DNA of 64,000 nt from Agaricus subrufescens (Eukaryota; Basidiomycota; Agaricomycetes; Agaricales; Agaricaceae). This document shows positions 22,031 to 33,223 of this stretch, one piece after another. The translations under genes and the position numbers were made by a program. Positions within the stretch are counted from its first letter, which is position 1. The number at the start of each line of letters is the position of its first letter. The stretch covers positions 1,488,001 through 1,552,000 of the forward strand of contig CM057057.1 in the NCBI GenBank assembly GCA_029945375.1, written 5' to 3'. The notes below the pieces were generated by a model. The model worked only from the letters and a program-made list of their open reading frames with translations. It was not told the origin of the DNA and did not search any database.

Positions 22031-23935
22031 AGCAATGGCAGGCAGAGTACTACAGTACTCTACACCCAGTGGCAGGCAGAGTACCATGATACTCTACACT
22101 CAGTGGCAGGCAGAGTACCATGGTACTCTACACCCACTGGCAGGCAGAGTACTATGGTACTCTACACTCAGTGGCAGGCAAAGTACCACAGTACTCTACA
22201 CTCAGTGGCAGGCAGAGTACCATGGTACTCTACACTTAGTGGCAGGCAGAGTACTATGGTACTCTACACTTAGTGGCAGGCAGAGTACCACGATACTCTA
22301 CACTCAGTGGCAGGCAGAGTACCATGGTACCCTACACCCAGTGGCAGGCAGAGTACTATGGTACTCTACAGTCAGTGGCAGGCAGAGTAGCATGGTACTC
22401 TACACCCACTGGCAGGCAGAGTACTATGGTACTCTACACTCAGTGGCAGGCAGAGTACTATGGTACTCTACACCCAGTGGCAGGCAAAGTACCACAGTAC
22501 TCTACACCCACTGGCAGGCAGAGTACTATGGTACTCTACACTCAGTGGCAGGCAAAGTACCACAGTACTCTACACTCAGTGGCAGGCAGAGTACTATGGT
22601 ACCCTACACCCAGTGGCAGGCAGAGTACTATGGTACTCTACACCCAGTGGCAGGCAGAGTACCATGGTACTCTACACTCAGTGGCAGGCAGAGTACTATG
22701 GTACTCTACACTCAGTGGCAGGCAGAGTACCATAGTACTCTATACTCAGTGGCAGGCAGAGTACCATGGTACTCTACACTTAGTGGCAGGCAGAGTACTA
22801 TGGTACTCTACACCCAGTGGCAGGCAGAGTACTATGGTACTCTACACTCAGTGGCAGGCAGAGTACCATGATACTCTACACCCAGTGGCAGGCAAAGTAC
22901 CACGGTACTCTACACTCAGTGGCAGGCAGAGTACTATGGTACTCTACACCCAGTGGCAGGCAGAGTACTATGGTACTCTACACTCAGTGGCAGGCAGAGT
23001 ACCATGATACTCTATACTCAGTGGCAGGCAAAGTACCACGGTACTCTACACTCAGTGGCAGGCAGAGTACCACAGTACTCTACACCCAGTGGCAGGCAGA
23101 GTACCATGATACTCTACACTCAGTGGCAGGCAGACCACTATCATACTCTACACCCAGTGGCAGGCAAAGTACCACAGTACTCTATACTTAGTGGCAGGCA
23201 GAGTACCATGGTACTCTACACCCAGTGGCAGGCAGAGTACCATGGTACTCTACACCCACTGGCAGGCAGAGTACTATCATACTCTACACCCACTGGCAGG
23301 CAGAGTACTATCATACTCTACACCCAGTGGCAGGCAAAGTACCACGGTACTCTACACCCAGTGGCAGGCAGAGTACTACGGTACTCTACACCCAGTGGCA
23401 GGCAGAGTACTACGGTACTCTACACCCAGTGGCAGGCAGAGTACTACGGTACTCTACACCCAGTGGCAGGCAGAGTACTACGGTACTCTACACCCACTGG
23501 CAGGCAGAGTACCACAGTACTCTACACTCAGTGGCAGGCAGAGTACCATGGTACTCTACACCCAGTGGCAGGCAGAGTACTACAGTACTCTACACCCACT
23601 GGCAGGCAGAGTACTATCATACTCTACACCCAGTGGCAGGCAAAGTACCACGGTACTCTACACTCAGTGGCAGGCAGAGTACCATGGTACTCTACACCCA
23701 GTGGCAGGCAGAGTACTATGGTACTCTACACCCAGTGGCAGGCAGAGTACTACGGTACTCTACACCTAGTGGCAGGCAGAGTACCACAGTACCCTACACT
23801 CAGTGGCAGGCAAAGTACTATGGTACTCTACACTCAGTGGCAGGCAGAGTACTATGGTATTCTACACCCAGTGGCAGGCAGGGTATTACAGTACCCTACA
23901 CTCAGTGGCAGGCAGAGTATCATAGTACTTCCTCC
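22031..23935. repeat. Right subterminal minisatellite, unit 34 bp, about 56 copies
   Basis: Unit GTGGCAGGCAGAGTACYA followed by YGGTACTCTACACYCA, repeated about 56 times with little drift. The core AGAGTACCATGGTACTCT is a perfect 18-bp palindrome, and other variants keep the GAGTAC and GTACTC arms. The long plus-strand frames here (up to 332 codons in overlapping frames) arise because the unit is free of stops and 34 is not divisible by 3. They are not genes. The satellite is just inside the right terminal repeat and shares its palindrome core with the left satellite. Confidence 0.95.
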
Positions 23936-24022
23936 TTCTATGGATATTTGAACTATGATACTATTATGATGAAACATGATTCTGACTATGGCAATTTACG
24001 AGTACTAATGTACTGTCTCCCA

Positions 24023-24162
24023 TGAATACTATTGTACTGTCCATATGTCTGCTATATAGGGTATCCCTATTGAGACCGTGAGAGTCAGACACACGACCCC
24101 GCGTTTGCACTTGTGACCACCCCGCGTGCGAGCCTCATGCGTCATGCAAACGTCCCCTGCCC
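24023..24162. repeat. Right terminal inverted repeat of the KDZ transposon
   Basis: Reverse complement matches 9888-10022. It is followed directly by CACAAAGGACG (24163-24173), the presumed right copy of the target duplication. The 326 bp from here to the first NACHT gene hold no other feature that I can see. Confidence 0.85.
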
Positions 24163-24488
24163 CACAAAGGACGTGAAGTGCCGGTTACGTACTAAGGTTC
24201 AGGAGCACGTGTGTCTTCAGGACAATCGCTGTCCCGCACTCAACCCTTAATAAAACACCACGTGTCAGCGACGCCAATTATGCATAACGTCCATGAATAG
24301 TCGAGCGCGGTCTCGTCCTGGAAAACACATCGAGCTGGCTGTCAGCAGCTGACGGGTGGGTGTCAAGAGATATTTGGAGACGATAGGCGCTCCTGTTGAA
24401 GTATGTAACGCAGGACATTCGCGTGACATTCCTCTTGTCTTCGATGGCCACCTAGGTTCTCTCGTCTTCCTTTGATCCTCCCTCAAGG

Positions 24489-27447
24489 ATGTCGGGCGAC
24501 TTTTCTTTGTGCTGCGTACCTCGCCTCTCTTCTTGGCTTTCTCTCGTCCACAAGCGTGTCTCCTCCACTGGCTCATCTTCACCTCCAGCGTCTCCTTATT
24601 ACCAGTATTCTCTTTTGCCGCGTGACAGTGCAGAGAGCCTAGTCATACCTGTCCTCCAAGCATATACCGACGTCGTACCCGAGGACACCCCTCCCCGCTC
24701 CTCAATTTCAAACGCCCCCCCTCGCTCCATTACGATTTCCATTCCCTCGCATGCATCACCAACCTTACCCCCTTCGCCTCTGGAGTCTCCTTCTAGCCAA
24801 CAACCTCTTTTATTCCTTGATGAAGCGGAAGGATTGGATACACTGGGTCATCATACAGATACCGAGTCCTCTCTATCCCCCCCTTCCGCCGCAAATGCCC
24901 CTTGCCCTGGCTCGGCACTAATTCCTCAACGACCTGCCAATCACTTAGGAGAATCTATTTGTCAAAACTTTTCACCTAAATGTCTCGCGCCCCTTCCGCT
25001 ACCCCAACTGCCAGCGGAACAAACGTCGGTCTTTCAGGGGCCAAGTGTAAGCGTTGTATTGAATCCGAAACGCTCCCTCACATCATCCATACCAGTATAT
25101 GTTTAATAGAGTTCACAATCTCTTTGGGAATACCGCCTTATCAAACGATCATAAACCCGTCGTGGACAATTGTGAGGATTATTTATATTCTAAGGCAATC
25201 GCTTACTGTTATCTCTACTAGTCATGGAGAACCTGCTGCAAGAGACGATAATTGGTGCCGAATTTGCCTGTTCCGCCCACGGCCCTCTCCCACCATGTCT
25301 CCCAGAAACTTCCGCAGCCATTGCACAGCGGTGCCTCGACTTCATTACGGAATGTCAGGATGAAGGAAAGTTGCGTTGCGTAATTGGTCCTGCAGGCGTT
25401 GGAAAATCCGCAATCGTCCAGATGGTCACTAAAAAGGTCCCCAATGATGTTGTCTTTGTTTCAGTTTTCCTCTCTGTCAATGGGCGCAGAGATGGGGCAA
25501 AAATTATCCTGACCATTGCCTACCAGCTTGCCGTCAAGAGTGAATCCTATCGTCGATTCATCCGGGATCAGATTAACCGCGACCCGGCCCTCCTTCGAAA
25601 ACCATTATCATTACAGTTCAGGAAGCTTATTGTTGAGCCATTTATGCTTGACCATGTCTTCACCCCCCCTGGTCGGTTCCTAATTGCAATCGATGGCCTC
25701 AACGAATGCGATAACCCGCTTACTCAGCGAAAACTTCTCGAGCTGATCTCAGATTTCTGTATCACATACCCCATCTCTCCCATCGCATGGATTATCGCTA
25801 GTCGTCCCGAGCCTCACATCACATCATTTTTCGACAAACCTGAATTCCAGCGTGCATACACGAAGGAAGAGATAGAGATTGATTCTGACGAAGTTTGTGA
25901 AGATGTTCATCGGTATCTCCATACAGAGCTGAAGAAGATCAAGCTCGCAAATTCTGTACTCAGTCACAAGCGAGAATGGCCATTGGAATACGAATTTGCC
26001 AAAATTGCCTCGGCTGCGGCGGGGCCATTTGCATACGCTGCGACGGTGGTCCGATATATCGGCGACCCTAACCATGGAACTAACCATGGAGACCCGGTGG
26101 CTCGGCTCCGTCGTGTGATAGAGACCATTGACGCAAACTCGAGTGATCATATGGCGAGTAATGACTACCCGATGTGTCGGCTCGATTTGTTGTACAAGAG
26201 GATCCTTTTCCACGTCCCCGACAACGTCATGATCAGCACCCGCAAAATGCTACTTGTTTCTGCGCGGGGCCTTTTCAAAGGCGCTGGATTCCGTGGACAA
26301 TGCAATGCCCTGGGATTGACGGAGGATGATGCTTATGATGCTATCCGTTATCTATCCGCTGTCATCAGGATACCTGAGCCTGATAAAGCCGACGATGTAT
26401 CCCTCTCATACTATCATAAATCATTCGAAGACTTCCTTTTCGACTTCAAGCGTTCAGGATTTTCCCACAACTTTATGTATGAGGGTCTACTACTATGCCA
26501 TCGCACCGCGTTGAAAATCCTAGAGGAGGTTCCGTACGAATTTGGCGGCGTAACTGGTAGCAAAGGTACTGGTGGTGATCCCCAGAGTTCTTGTGATGTC
26601 ATTCCACTTTCATGGCCTGTGATCAGCGTTTTCGTATAACTGATCGGGAGTTACGGACCAATTTGTACGGCAATACATTGAACTGGGTATGCAAGTACTT
26701 CAACGGCAATGGGATCTTTCACGGCCGTTTATCCTGTTTCCATGCGTTGACTACACGTTTTGCTGTACCCGATGACAATTTCCCGTTTTATAGATTACGA
26801 GACGGTGCGCTTGTAAGTCCCTCCCAGCTCTGTTCTATTTCTCATACTAAAATGTTGCATTAGGATGTGTTTCGCGACGAACTTACAAAGCTCGGCAGGT
26901 TGAGGCAAGTGCCCCTTCGGGCTTTTGATTACTCCGCCATTTGTGGGGACATCGAGCTACTGTTTGTGAGTCCTACTGGAAAGAATGTCAAAGCCACAAA
27001 TCCTTGGATTCAATCTTGTGAAGTAAGTTATGATTCATTAGTTGCCAGAGCGGTCGCTGAACCTTCGGTGATGCAGCATTCGAAGAGACGAATGGGCGCA
27101 TTTCAGCAACTACGAGGATGGTCTACCGAATTCAAGAGGTATTATCGGGTTGACGCGGGTGTTGGAGATGCCGATATACCCCGGTTCAATATTGCTACGC
27201 GTCAACCAACTCATGAAAGTTGGTATGCGTCGGATCAATCTAGTAAGCATGCTACTGTTGCTTGTATTCATTGTTCGCGGCGCTTTGCGCGTCAATTTAT
27301 GGACAACTTGGATGTGTCTTCTATGGTTTTCGTTGATTCGACTGGGATGTGTTATGTAGAGGTGTCGTTTGTCGATCCCGGTGACGGGGTTTCGCAGTGG
27401 AGATATAGGTTTTACATTCTGGACTTCCGACTGGTGTTGATGTGTGA
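24489..27447 (+). pseudogene. NACHT (NLR-like) gene copy 1, two frameshifts
   Basis: Five-exon plan of the array: 24489-25046, 25096-25171, 25222 to about 26814, 26864-27022, 27077-27447. Exon 1 encodes a 186-residue Ser/Pro-rich region. Exon 2 is the short YMFNRVHN-type exon, diverged after its first residues. The NACHT part has Walker A GPAGVGKS (about residue 267). Its Walker B reads IDGLNECD, with Asn where all other copies have Asp. The normally invariant motif before it is also changed (GAEFACSAHGPLPPC). One base is missing near 26619 (TGGCCTG-TGATCAG versus TGGCCTGCTGATCAG in sister copies), which gives a stop soon after. A second base is missing in the T run at about 27410 (RYRF then frame change). 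The ancestral stop would be TGA 27445-27447. The copy is probably a pseudogene, although the NACHT half could still be expressed as a truncated protein. Confidence 0.75.
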
Positions 27448-28467
27448 TAGTATATACTTCGTTGCTTGTAATGTTGACTTATTGACATCAATTTATACTA
27501 CTTAGCTGAAGATAGATTACTTTTGTGAAGGAATACGACTGCGCGGATCCACAGCGAAGGATTTCAGGTTTGAGAAGTATATTAACTGAGTAGGTGTTGG
27601 AAGATACGTCGATGCTGGACGAACGTCAGGTTGGAATGTCACGGTTTTGCCTGAGTGGATCATCCAAGCTGGTTGAAGGTTTGCGGAAGGACCGAAAAAG
27701 TCGGCCAATCAACTTCTACAGGCATCACCACCTTGTAGATAGGTTTGTATCTAAACTATTTCTTATCCTGGGTTGTTTCACACTTAAGAATCAGCTTGAA
27801 TGGTCCACACACATGGGCCATATATTGTCAACAACAAGAAGTGCTTTCTTCAGAACCGCAGAGCTTAGAGGCCTCTGGCGACACGGTTGAACGCGGGGTG
27901 CTGTAAGAATGGAATATGTCGAACGATCATGCGCATAATGGATGAACCCGCAGGAAAGGCAATGTATGCCACCCCATGTAAGCCTCAGCTTACAGCATAT
28001 ATACTAGTCGGTTGCGGAATATCTAAGATATTCTGTTATGTCCCTTTTGGTGTAACGGTTATTTGGCCGACTAGGATAGCCAGGTTGCACCCCAAGGGAG
28101 GGTCGCAAAACTTGCCGGTTATATCTATATCTTGATGTAGTCTAGTTCGATGACGAATGCAAGATTGAACCCATTGCCTCGCTTTTCTAAAACAGTTCCT
28201 ATCTCTGAGCGCGTTGAGGGAATGTGAGATACATAGAGCGCTATAATATAATATATGGAAGAATGTCCAAACCGGAAAGAAGAATTGTCTCTTGTTTGCA
28301 GCCGACTGTCAAAATGGCTGATAGGCGCTCTATCAATGTGAATTGGAATGCGATGCATGACTTAGAAGCAAGGCTGTGTGACATGCCTCACATCTGTAAT
28401 GGCCATCATTGTATATAAACGGGGGATGGGATCACTTTTCCCATTCCTCCCTTGCCCGTCTTCGAGC
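27448..28467. other. Intergenic region duplicated upstream of copy 3, with a 118-bp insertion
   Basis: From about 27840 this stretch matches 32870-33298, upstream of copy 3. It contains an extra 118 bp (27976-28093) flanked by a direct CACCCC (27970-27975 and 28088-28093), so a small element seems to have inserted here. The insert carries ACTAGTCGG and CCGACTAGG in inverted orientation. A TATATAA box lies at 28413-28419, about 50 bp before the copy 2 ATG. The dyad TGTGACATGCCTCACA lies at 28377-28392. Confidence 0.6.
28377..28392. promoter_or_regulatory. Shared promoter dyad of NACHT copy 2
   Basis: TGTGACATGCCTCACA, 76 bp before the ATG. It is an imperfect palindrome that recurs at a similar position in five other copies of the array. 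Confidence 0.55.
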
Positions 28468-31105
28468 ATGTCCGACAAATCCCCCGCGGCCTCCAAGAGT
28501 CACACCCCTTGGCTTTCCCGCTTCACAAAACATGTCTCTTCAGCCTTTGCTTCTTCGTCTCCCGCTTCCAAGACATCTCCTTTACTTGTTGATGTAGACA
28601 TACCTGCTCATTCGCCTTCTGAAAGACAGGCATCAAGCTATCAAAGGACAAGCGTGAGTGTCTTGTTGAACTGCGTAGCTTCTTCTCAAAATGTTCGTCA
28701 CAACAGATGTTTCACCAAGCGCAACATTTTATTGTGAAAGATACGTCATTTATTGAGAACATTTTCGGCGGGGACAACTGTAAGGGCTGTCAACGTTGTA
28801 ATATGTGCTGTGACTGATGCCTCTGCTAGTCATGAAGGAGCTTTTACAAGAAACAATAATTGGAGCCGAGTTCGATTCATCCGCCCGCGATCCTCCCCCA
28901 CGGTGTCACCCTGGAACTCGCCTAGCCATCATACAACGTTGCCTCGACTTTATCAACGAATGTGACAACGAAGGAAAGTTGCGATGGGTGGTTGGTCCCG
29001 CTGGCGTTGGGAAATCTGCGGTCGTGCAGATGGTCACCGAAAAGGCTCCTAATGGCGTCACCTTTGCCTCTATCTTCCTTTCCATAAATGGACGGAAGGA
29101 TGGGAAAAAGGCTATCATCACGATTGCATACCAGCTCGCCGTCAAATGTGTGCCCTATCATCGCTTCATCCGTGATCAGATCAGTCTTGATCCGTCTCTT
29201 CTTCACAAATCATTATCGGTACAGTTCGACAAGTTTATTGTTGAACCATTCGTTCTAAACCGCATCTTTGAGCCCTCTCGTCGATTCCTAGTGGTCATTG
29301 ATGGCCTCGACGAGTGCGATAATATCCTCACTCAACTCAAGCTCCTCGAGTTGATCTCCAATTTCTGCATTGAATGCCCTTCCTCCCCTATCGCATGGAT
29401 CGTTGCCAGTCGCCCCGAGTCTCATATCACGTCGTTTTTCGAGAGAACAAAAGTACAACCAGTATACTCCAAGGAGGAAATGGTGATTGATACTGACGAA
29501 GCATGCGAAGAAGTTCAACGATATCTCCGTGACGAGCTAAGCAAAATCAAACTTGATCACCCTACGCTCAGACACAAGCAAGAGTGGCCCTTGGAGCATG
29601 ATTTCACAAAGATCGCCTCAGCTGCGGGAGGGCTCTTCGCGTATGCTGCAACCGTAATCCGGTATATTGGCGATCCTACCCGTGCAGGCCCGGCTGCTCA
29701 GCTCCGTCGTGTACTCGAAACTATTGATGCTACCACAAAGGATCACGGGGCGGGAGTGGAGCACCCGATGGATCGACTCGATGTGTTGTACAAGATAATT
29801 CTTTCCAACGTCCAGGATGATGTCATGATGAACACCAGAAAATTGCTACTCATGGGTTTTGAGTCCAATTTCCAACATGCCGGGTTCCGCATGAGGTGCA
29901 ATGCACTCGAGTTGACGGAGGACGACGCATATGACGCTATTCAGCATCTACACGCTGTTATGAAGATCCCAAAGCCTAATCAAGCCGATGATAAAGTTTC
30001 ATCCTATCATAAGTCGTTTGACGACTTCTTACGAGACTTCAAGCGATCAAGGTTTTCTCATGATGTTGAATCCGAGTTTCTCCAGCTCTGTGATCACGCC
30101 GCATTGAAAATTATAGAGGAACTCCAAGGAGATTGCGATAGCGTGGCTGGAGTTGCCGATATCAAGCTTTGGGGTGGTGTCATGAACGGTCAATGCCGAA
30201 ATATTTCACTTTCGTGGCCTGCTGATCAGTGTTTCGACGTGAAAGATGAGCAGATGCGGACCGAGTTATATACGACGGCAGTTCGTCATGTAGAGACAAG
30301 GTTCTCTAAGCGTAACACCTCTCTTACAAAGAGCATATCCTGCTTTCATGCGCTGACCATACGCTTCTCTATACCCACGTTCGGCTTTCCATTTTATCAA
30401 TTGCGAGACTGCACCTTTGTAAGTATCACTAGCATTTATACCATGTTGAATGCTAAAGCTCTCATAGGACCATTTTCGTCAGGAACTAGCAAAACTTGGC
30501 AAGTTGAAGGCTGTGCCTCTGCGGGCGTTTGATTTTGCGGCAGTCTGTGGAGGTATTGCGTTACGATTGACGGCTCCTACCGGAAGTAATAGCCCAGTTT
30601 CAGACTATTGGGATTCCGCTTGCAAAGTGAGTTGTCATCCAGCGACTGTCAAGAGTTTACTGAATATTAGCTCATTTAGCATGCAAGGCAGGACTCCAAC
30701 GGTTCGGATCAGTGGCAAGGATGGTCAACGTCGTTTAAACACTATTCTCAAGTTGGCGCGGAGGCTCAAGTTGACTCGGAGACTCTAGTTGACTCGGAGA
30801 TTCAAGATAACGAGGATGATGAAGATTCAGGCCTCCCTCAGTCCCATATTGCTGCGCTTCAACAAGCTCATCAGGGATGGGTTAAAGAACATGCCAAACA
30901 TTTAGGCAGAACTGCTGCCTGTGTTCAATGCTCGGGACGCTTTGCACGCCACTTCGCGAATAACCTTGATTTACCTGCTATGGTTTTCGTTGATTTGACT
31001 CAAATGTGTTATGTAGAGGTCTCTTTTGTCGATCCAGATGACGGAGTATCGGAGTGGAGATACCGGTTTTTACATTCTGGATGTCCGAGTGGTGTCGATG
31101 CGTAG
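28468..31105 (+). CDS. NACHT (NLR-like) protein copy 2, 810 residues
   Basis: Exons 28468-28653, 28707-28779, 28830-30418, 30468-30626 and 30680-31105 join in phase (810 residues). Exon 1 is a short Ser-rich region starting with a basic leader (PWLSRFTKHVSS). Exon 2 encodes MFHQAQHFIVKDTSFIEN. Exon 3 begins with the Agaricomycete linker GAEFDSSARDPPPRCHPGTR, then the NACHT NTPase: Walker A GPAGVGKS (about 142-149), Walker B FLVVIDGLDECD (about 240-251) and IVASRPESH. Its end has the YHKSFDDFL.DFKRS motif that follows NACHT in this fungal group. Exon 4 has a fixed length of 53 codons. Exon 5 holds the C-terminal CVQCSGRFARHF...VFVDLTQMCYVEVSF...EWRYRFLHSG domain. No repeats are seen. The likely role is a signalling ATPase (STAND class) in non-self recognition, inferred from family membership. 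It is closest to copy 3. Confidence 0.9.
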
Positions 31106-31257
31106 TAGAGAATTATCGTTTGTAGCAAGCATTCGCTGATGTCATTTGTGCTACTCAGCTCTAATACGGGTTACTTGTACGGGGAAGACAAATGTCTGAA
31201 AGATCGAGTTACTAGCCCTACAGGAAGTACTACCAAGGGCCCAAACATCTGGGATGC

Positions 31258-32007
31258 CAGGCTCCTACCCAGCTCGCTTACTGCACGTGCGCTTAGTCAG
31301 AACTTATCGCACCAAAGGTTAATCGGGCATCACCGGCATCAAATTGATGTGACTTCCCTTCAGTTCACCTTCAGTTCAGGTGTCTACCTCATTGTTGGGC
31401 ATCTACTCGATAAACTGGCCTTTTGAAAACATAATTTACTATTATATGGTCTATAAATATAAACTCAACTTTTATACCAGCTGGAATCCAAACATCGGAA
31501 GCAGCATAACAAAAGGATGTAATTCCCACGATGTTGATGCGCTCTGATGGGCTCTGTCACGCGAGTGAACAAAGATGTTTTTGACATCGTTTGCAAATAA
31601 ACGTATAATAAAAACTGGTATATCAGTAGCCTAACTAGTCCCGGAGAGCGTTATAATATAATTTTCAAAATCACAAGCATTTTGGTGCTGATATACTTAA
31701 ATTCATTATATATGAGGAAGTTCACATGTTGAGGTCAACAGAACCGTGAGGGATAATGTAAAACTGTGCTTAGAAGGCAGAAAAAGCCTTAATATGACAT
31801 ACTATACAATAAATTCACTATCAATGACTCAAATGGATCTGCAAAAATCGAGCGGAAGAGCAGCGTTACACCGTGGGATACCCTCGGTGATGCCCGAAAC
31901 GCATATGGTGCCAGCCGCTAACTGCGTTAGCAAACCCTTACTTTGTTCGTGTTTGGTTGAGTCCGCTATAAGGACGTACGCACGTGAGCGAGCTGGGTAG
32001 GAGCCTG
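31258..32007. mobile_element. 750-bp non-autonomous relative of the RecQ/DUF6589 transposon
   Basis: Ends are inverted: CAGGCTCCTACCCAGCTCGC at both tips (21-bp match). The perfect 9-bp direct repeat CTGGGATGC flanks it at 31249-31257 and 32008-32016. Removing the element and one duplicate restores the NACHT exon 4 end and splice donor. The tips agree with those of the 6-kb element at 52840-58918 (CAGGCTCCT.CCCA), and both have a CACGTG close to the ends. A diverged GGCTGGC..CATA block lies farther in. There is no coding capacity for a transposase, so it probably moves with proteins from the larger type. Confidence 0.88.
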
Positions 32008-32030
32008 CTGGGATGCCTCTTGCGAAGTGA

Positions 32031-32386
32031 CACGGCGGACAAACAGTTGTCAAATGGAGGTAGCGGGTTTGATGTCAAGTGGTACAATACTGATGCGTCA
32101 AATCAGGAGTCAATTACCTCATCTGTCACGCTTCAGAAGTCGGGTGATATGAATGAGCCAATGTACGGGCCTTATGGCTGTTACAAGGACTTCCAGATAC
32201 GAGACAAGCACTGATACTTGTTGTATTTCCTATACTAACTCCAGGTAAGCCTAGTAAGTAGTCTAATATATGCTAAGAGGATCCACGTCACACCTGTGAC
32301 ATGGCGCATCAATGGTTGCCGACGATCTGACAAACCGCTTGACATCAAACCCCCTACCTCCATTTGACAGCTAATTGTCCGCCGTG
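32031..32386. mobile_element. 356-bp MITE with CACGGCGG termini
   Basis: Inverted repeats of about 53 bp with five mismatches start CACGGCGGACAA. They are flanked by a 3-bp direct repeat TGA (32028-32030 and 32387-32389). It sits in intron 4 of the broken NACHT copy, directly at the donor. The tips agree in the first 11 positions (CACGGCGGRCA) with the MITE at 47140-47751. The interior has a GTCACACCTGTGAC palindrome. No coding capacity. A 3-bp duplication is reminiscent of PIF/Harbinger-type elements, but the superfamily is not certain. Confidence 0.85.
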
Positions 32387-33207
32387 TGAGTAATATATAG
32401 TTCAGTCCTTGTTGGGAGTTCAAGTTGCTGAATCTCGGCCGATCTAGCATACCAAATACAAATTATGGGGTTTACAGGACCGGCAGCGAAAGGTATTACC
32501 ACCCAGACTCGCCTACCGAAGATGACGCGGATACAAACATTCCTCGTTTTCATGTTGTTACGCATCAGCAATCTCATAAGGAATGGGTTGGGTTCTTTTG
32601 TTCACCTGACCATGCCAGTCTTGACTGCATTCACTGCTCACAATGATTTGCTCGTCACGTTATAAACAACTGTGATACAGTTGCTGCGGTTTTCGTTGAT
32701 CAGACTCGGGTCCAATATGTGGAGTTTTCATTCATTGATCCGGATGACGGTGTTTCAGGGTGGAGATATCGATTTTTTCATTCTGGACAGTCGAGTACTA
32801 TGTATCCGTGGTATAAACAATGGTACTATCTACGATAACTCATGAATCATTATTTGTCTTGGGTTTTCTTCAGAACAGGGCTTCGAGGACTCTGGGGACA
32901 TGGTTGAAATTGGGGTCTTGTAAGCATCGAATATGTCGACGGTCATGCGCATATCGGATCAGCCCGCAGGAAAGGCAATGCATGCTACCCCTGGGGCGGC
33001 AAACTTGCTGGTAATATCCTGATATAGTCTAGTTTGATAGATGCGAGGATCCATTGCCCGCCTTTCTAAAACAGTCATTGTCTCTGAGCGGGCGGAGGGA
33101 ATGTGAGATACATCAAGTTCAAACTGTAAAAAAAGATTTGTCTCTGGTTTGCAGTCAACTGTCAGGTGCTCTATCAGTGTTGGTTGTAATGCGGTGCAGG
33201 ATGGCTG

Positions 33208-33223
33208 TGTGACATGCCTCACA
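33208..33223. promoter_or_regulatory. Shared promoter dyad of NACHT copy 3
   Basis: TGTGACATGCCTCACA, identical to the element of copy 2 and at a similar distance (about 76 bp) before the ATG. A TATATATATATA tract lies in between. The surrounding region is part of the duplicated block. Confidence 0.55.

Larger units (their letters stand above)
9888..24162 (+). mobile_element. 14.3-kb KDZ-family DNA transposon
   Basis: The element is bounded by matching terminal inverted repeats of about 135-140 bp. The left end runs from about 9888 to 10022, the right end from about 24023 to 24162. They share, for example, TTTGCATGACGCATGAGGC near both tips and ACAGTACAATAGTA at their inner limits. The 11-mer CACAAAGGACG stands immediately outside both ends (9877-9887 and 24163-24173) and looks like the target duplication. 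From memory, relatives of this group usually make 8-bp duplications, so the exact boundary may be off by a few bases. Inside are a KDZ transposase gene, two minus-strand cargo genes, a minisatellite near each end, and several internal repeats. The transposase reads open from 19538 onwards, so the element may be fairly young. The tips differ mainly by transitions. Confidence 0.85.
31200..32835 (+). pseudogene. Broken C-terminal fragment of a NACHT gene, interrupted by two elements
   Basis: Begins abruptly about 95 bp after copy 2 with the end of exon 4 (RVTSPTGSTTKGPNIWD). It is interrupted by the 750-bp element 31258-32007, resumes after the duplicated CTGGGATGC with the exon 4 end and donor, and is interrupted again by the MITE 32031-32386 inside intron 4. 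It ends with a damaged exon 5 (EDDADTNIPRFHVV, CIHCSQ then TGA at 32644-32646, then FIDPDDGVSGWRYRFFHSG). The stop corresponds to an Arg in sister copies, so it is a CGA-to-TGA change. The NACHT part is missing altogether. The order of events is clear: a C-terminal fragment was left by duplication, then two independent insertions occurred. Confidence 0.85.

Noticed and set aside
22031..23935. Regular repeats resembling a CRISPR array
   Set aside because: There are no unique spacers, the units are directly adjacent, and the genome is eukaryotic. It is a minisatellite.
22013..24025. Several plus-strand reading frames of up to 332 codons
   Set aside because: They lie entirely within the 34-bp satellite. 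The unit contains no stop in any frame and its length shifts the frame each time, so all frames stay open without coding.
9888..24162. A TET/JBP dioxygenase as KDZ cargo
   Set aside because: Expected from what is known of fungal KDZ elements, but no HxD...H motif or related segment was found in the cargo genes or unassigned frames.
28906..29206. Minus-strand frames opposite each NACHT exon (also at 33944, 37119, 41241, 44586, 48165, 51050)
   Set aside because: They recur at the same place in each copy because the opposite strand is well conserved; the translations have no independent motif.
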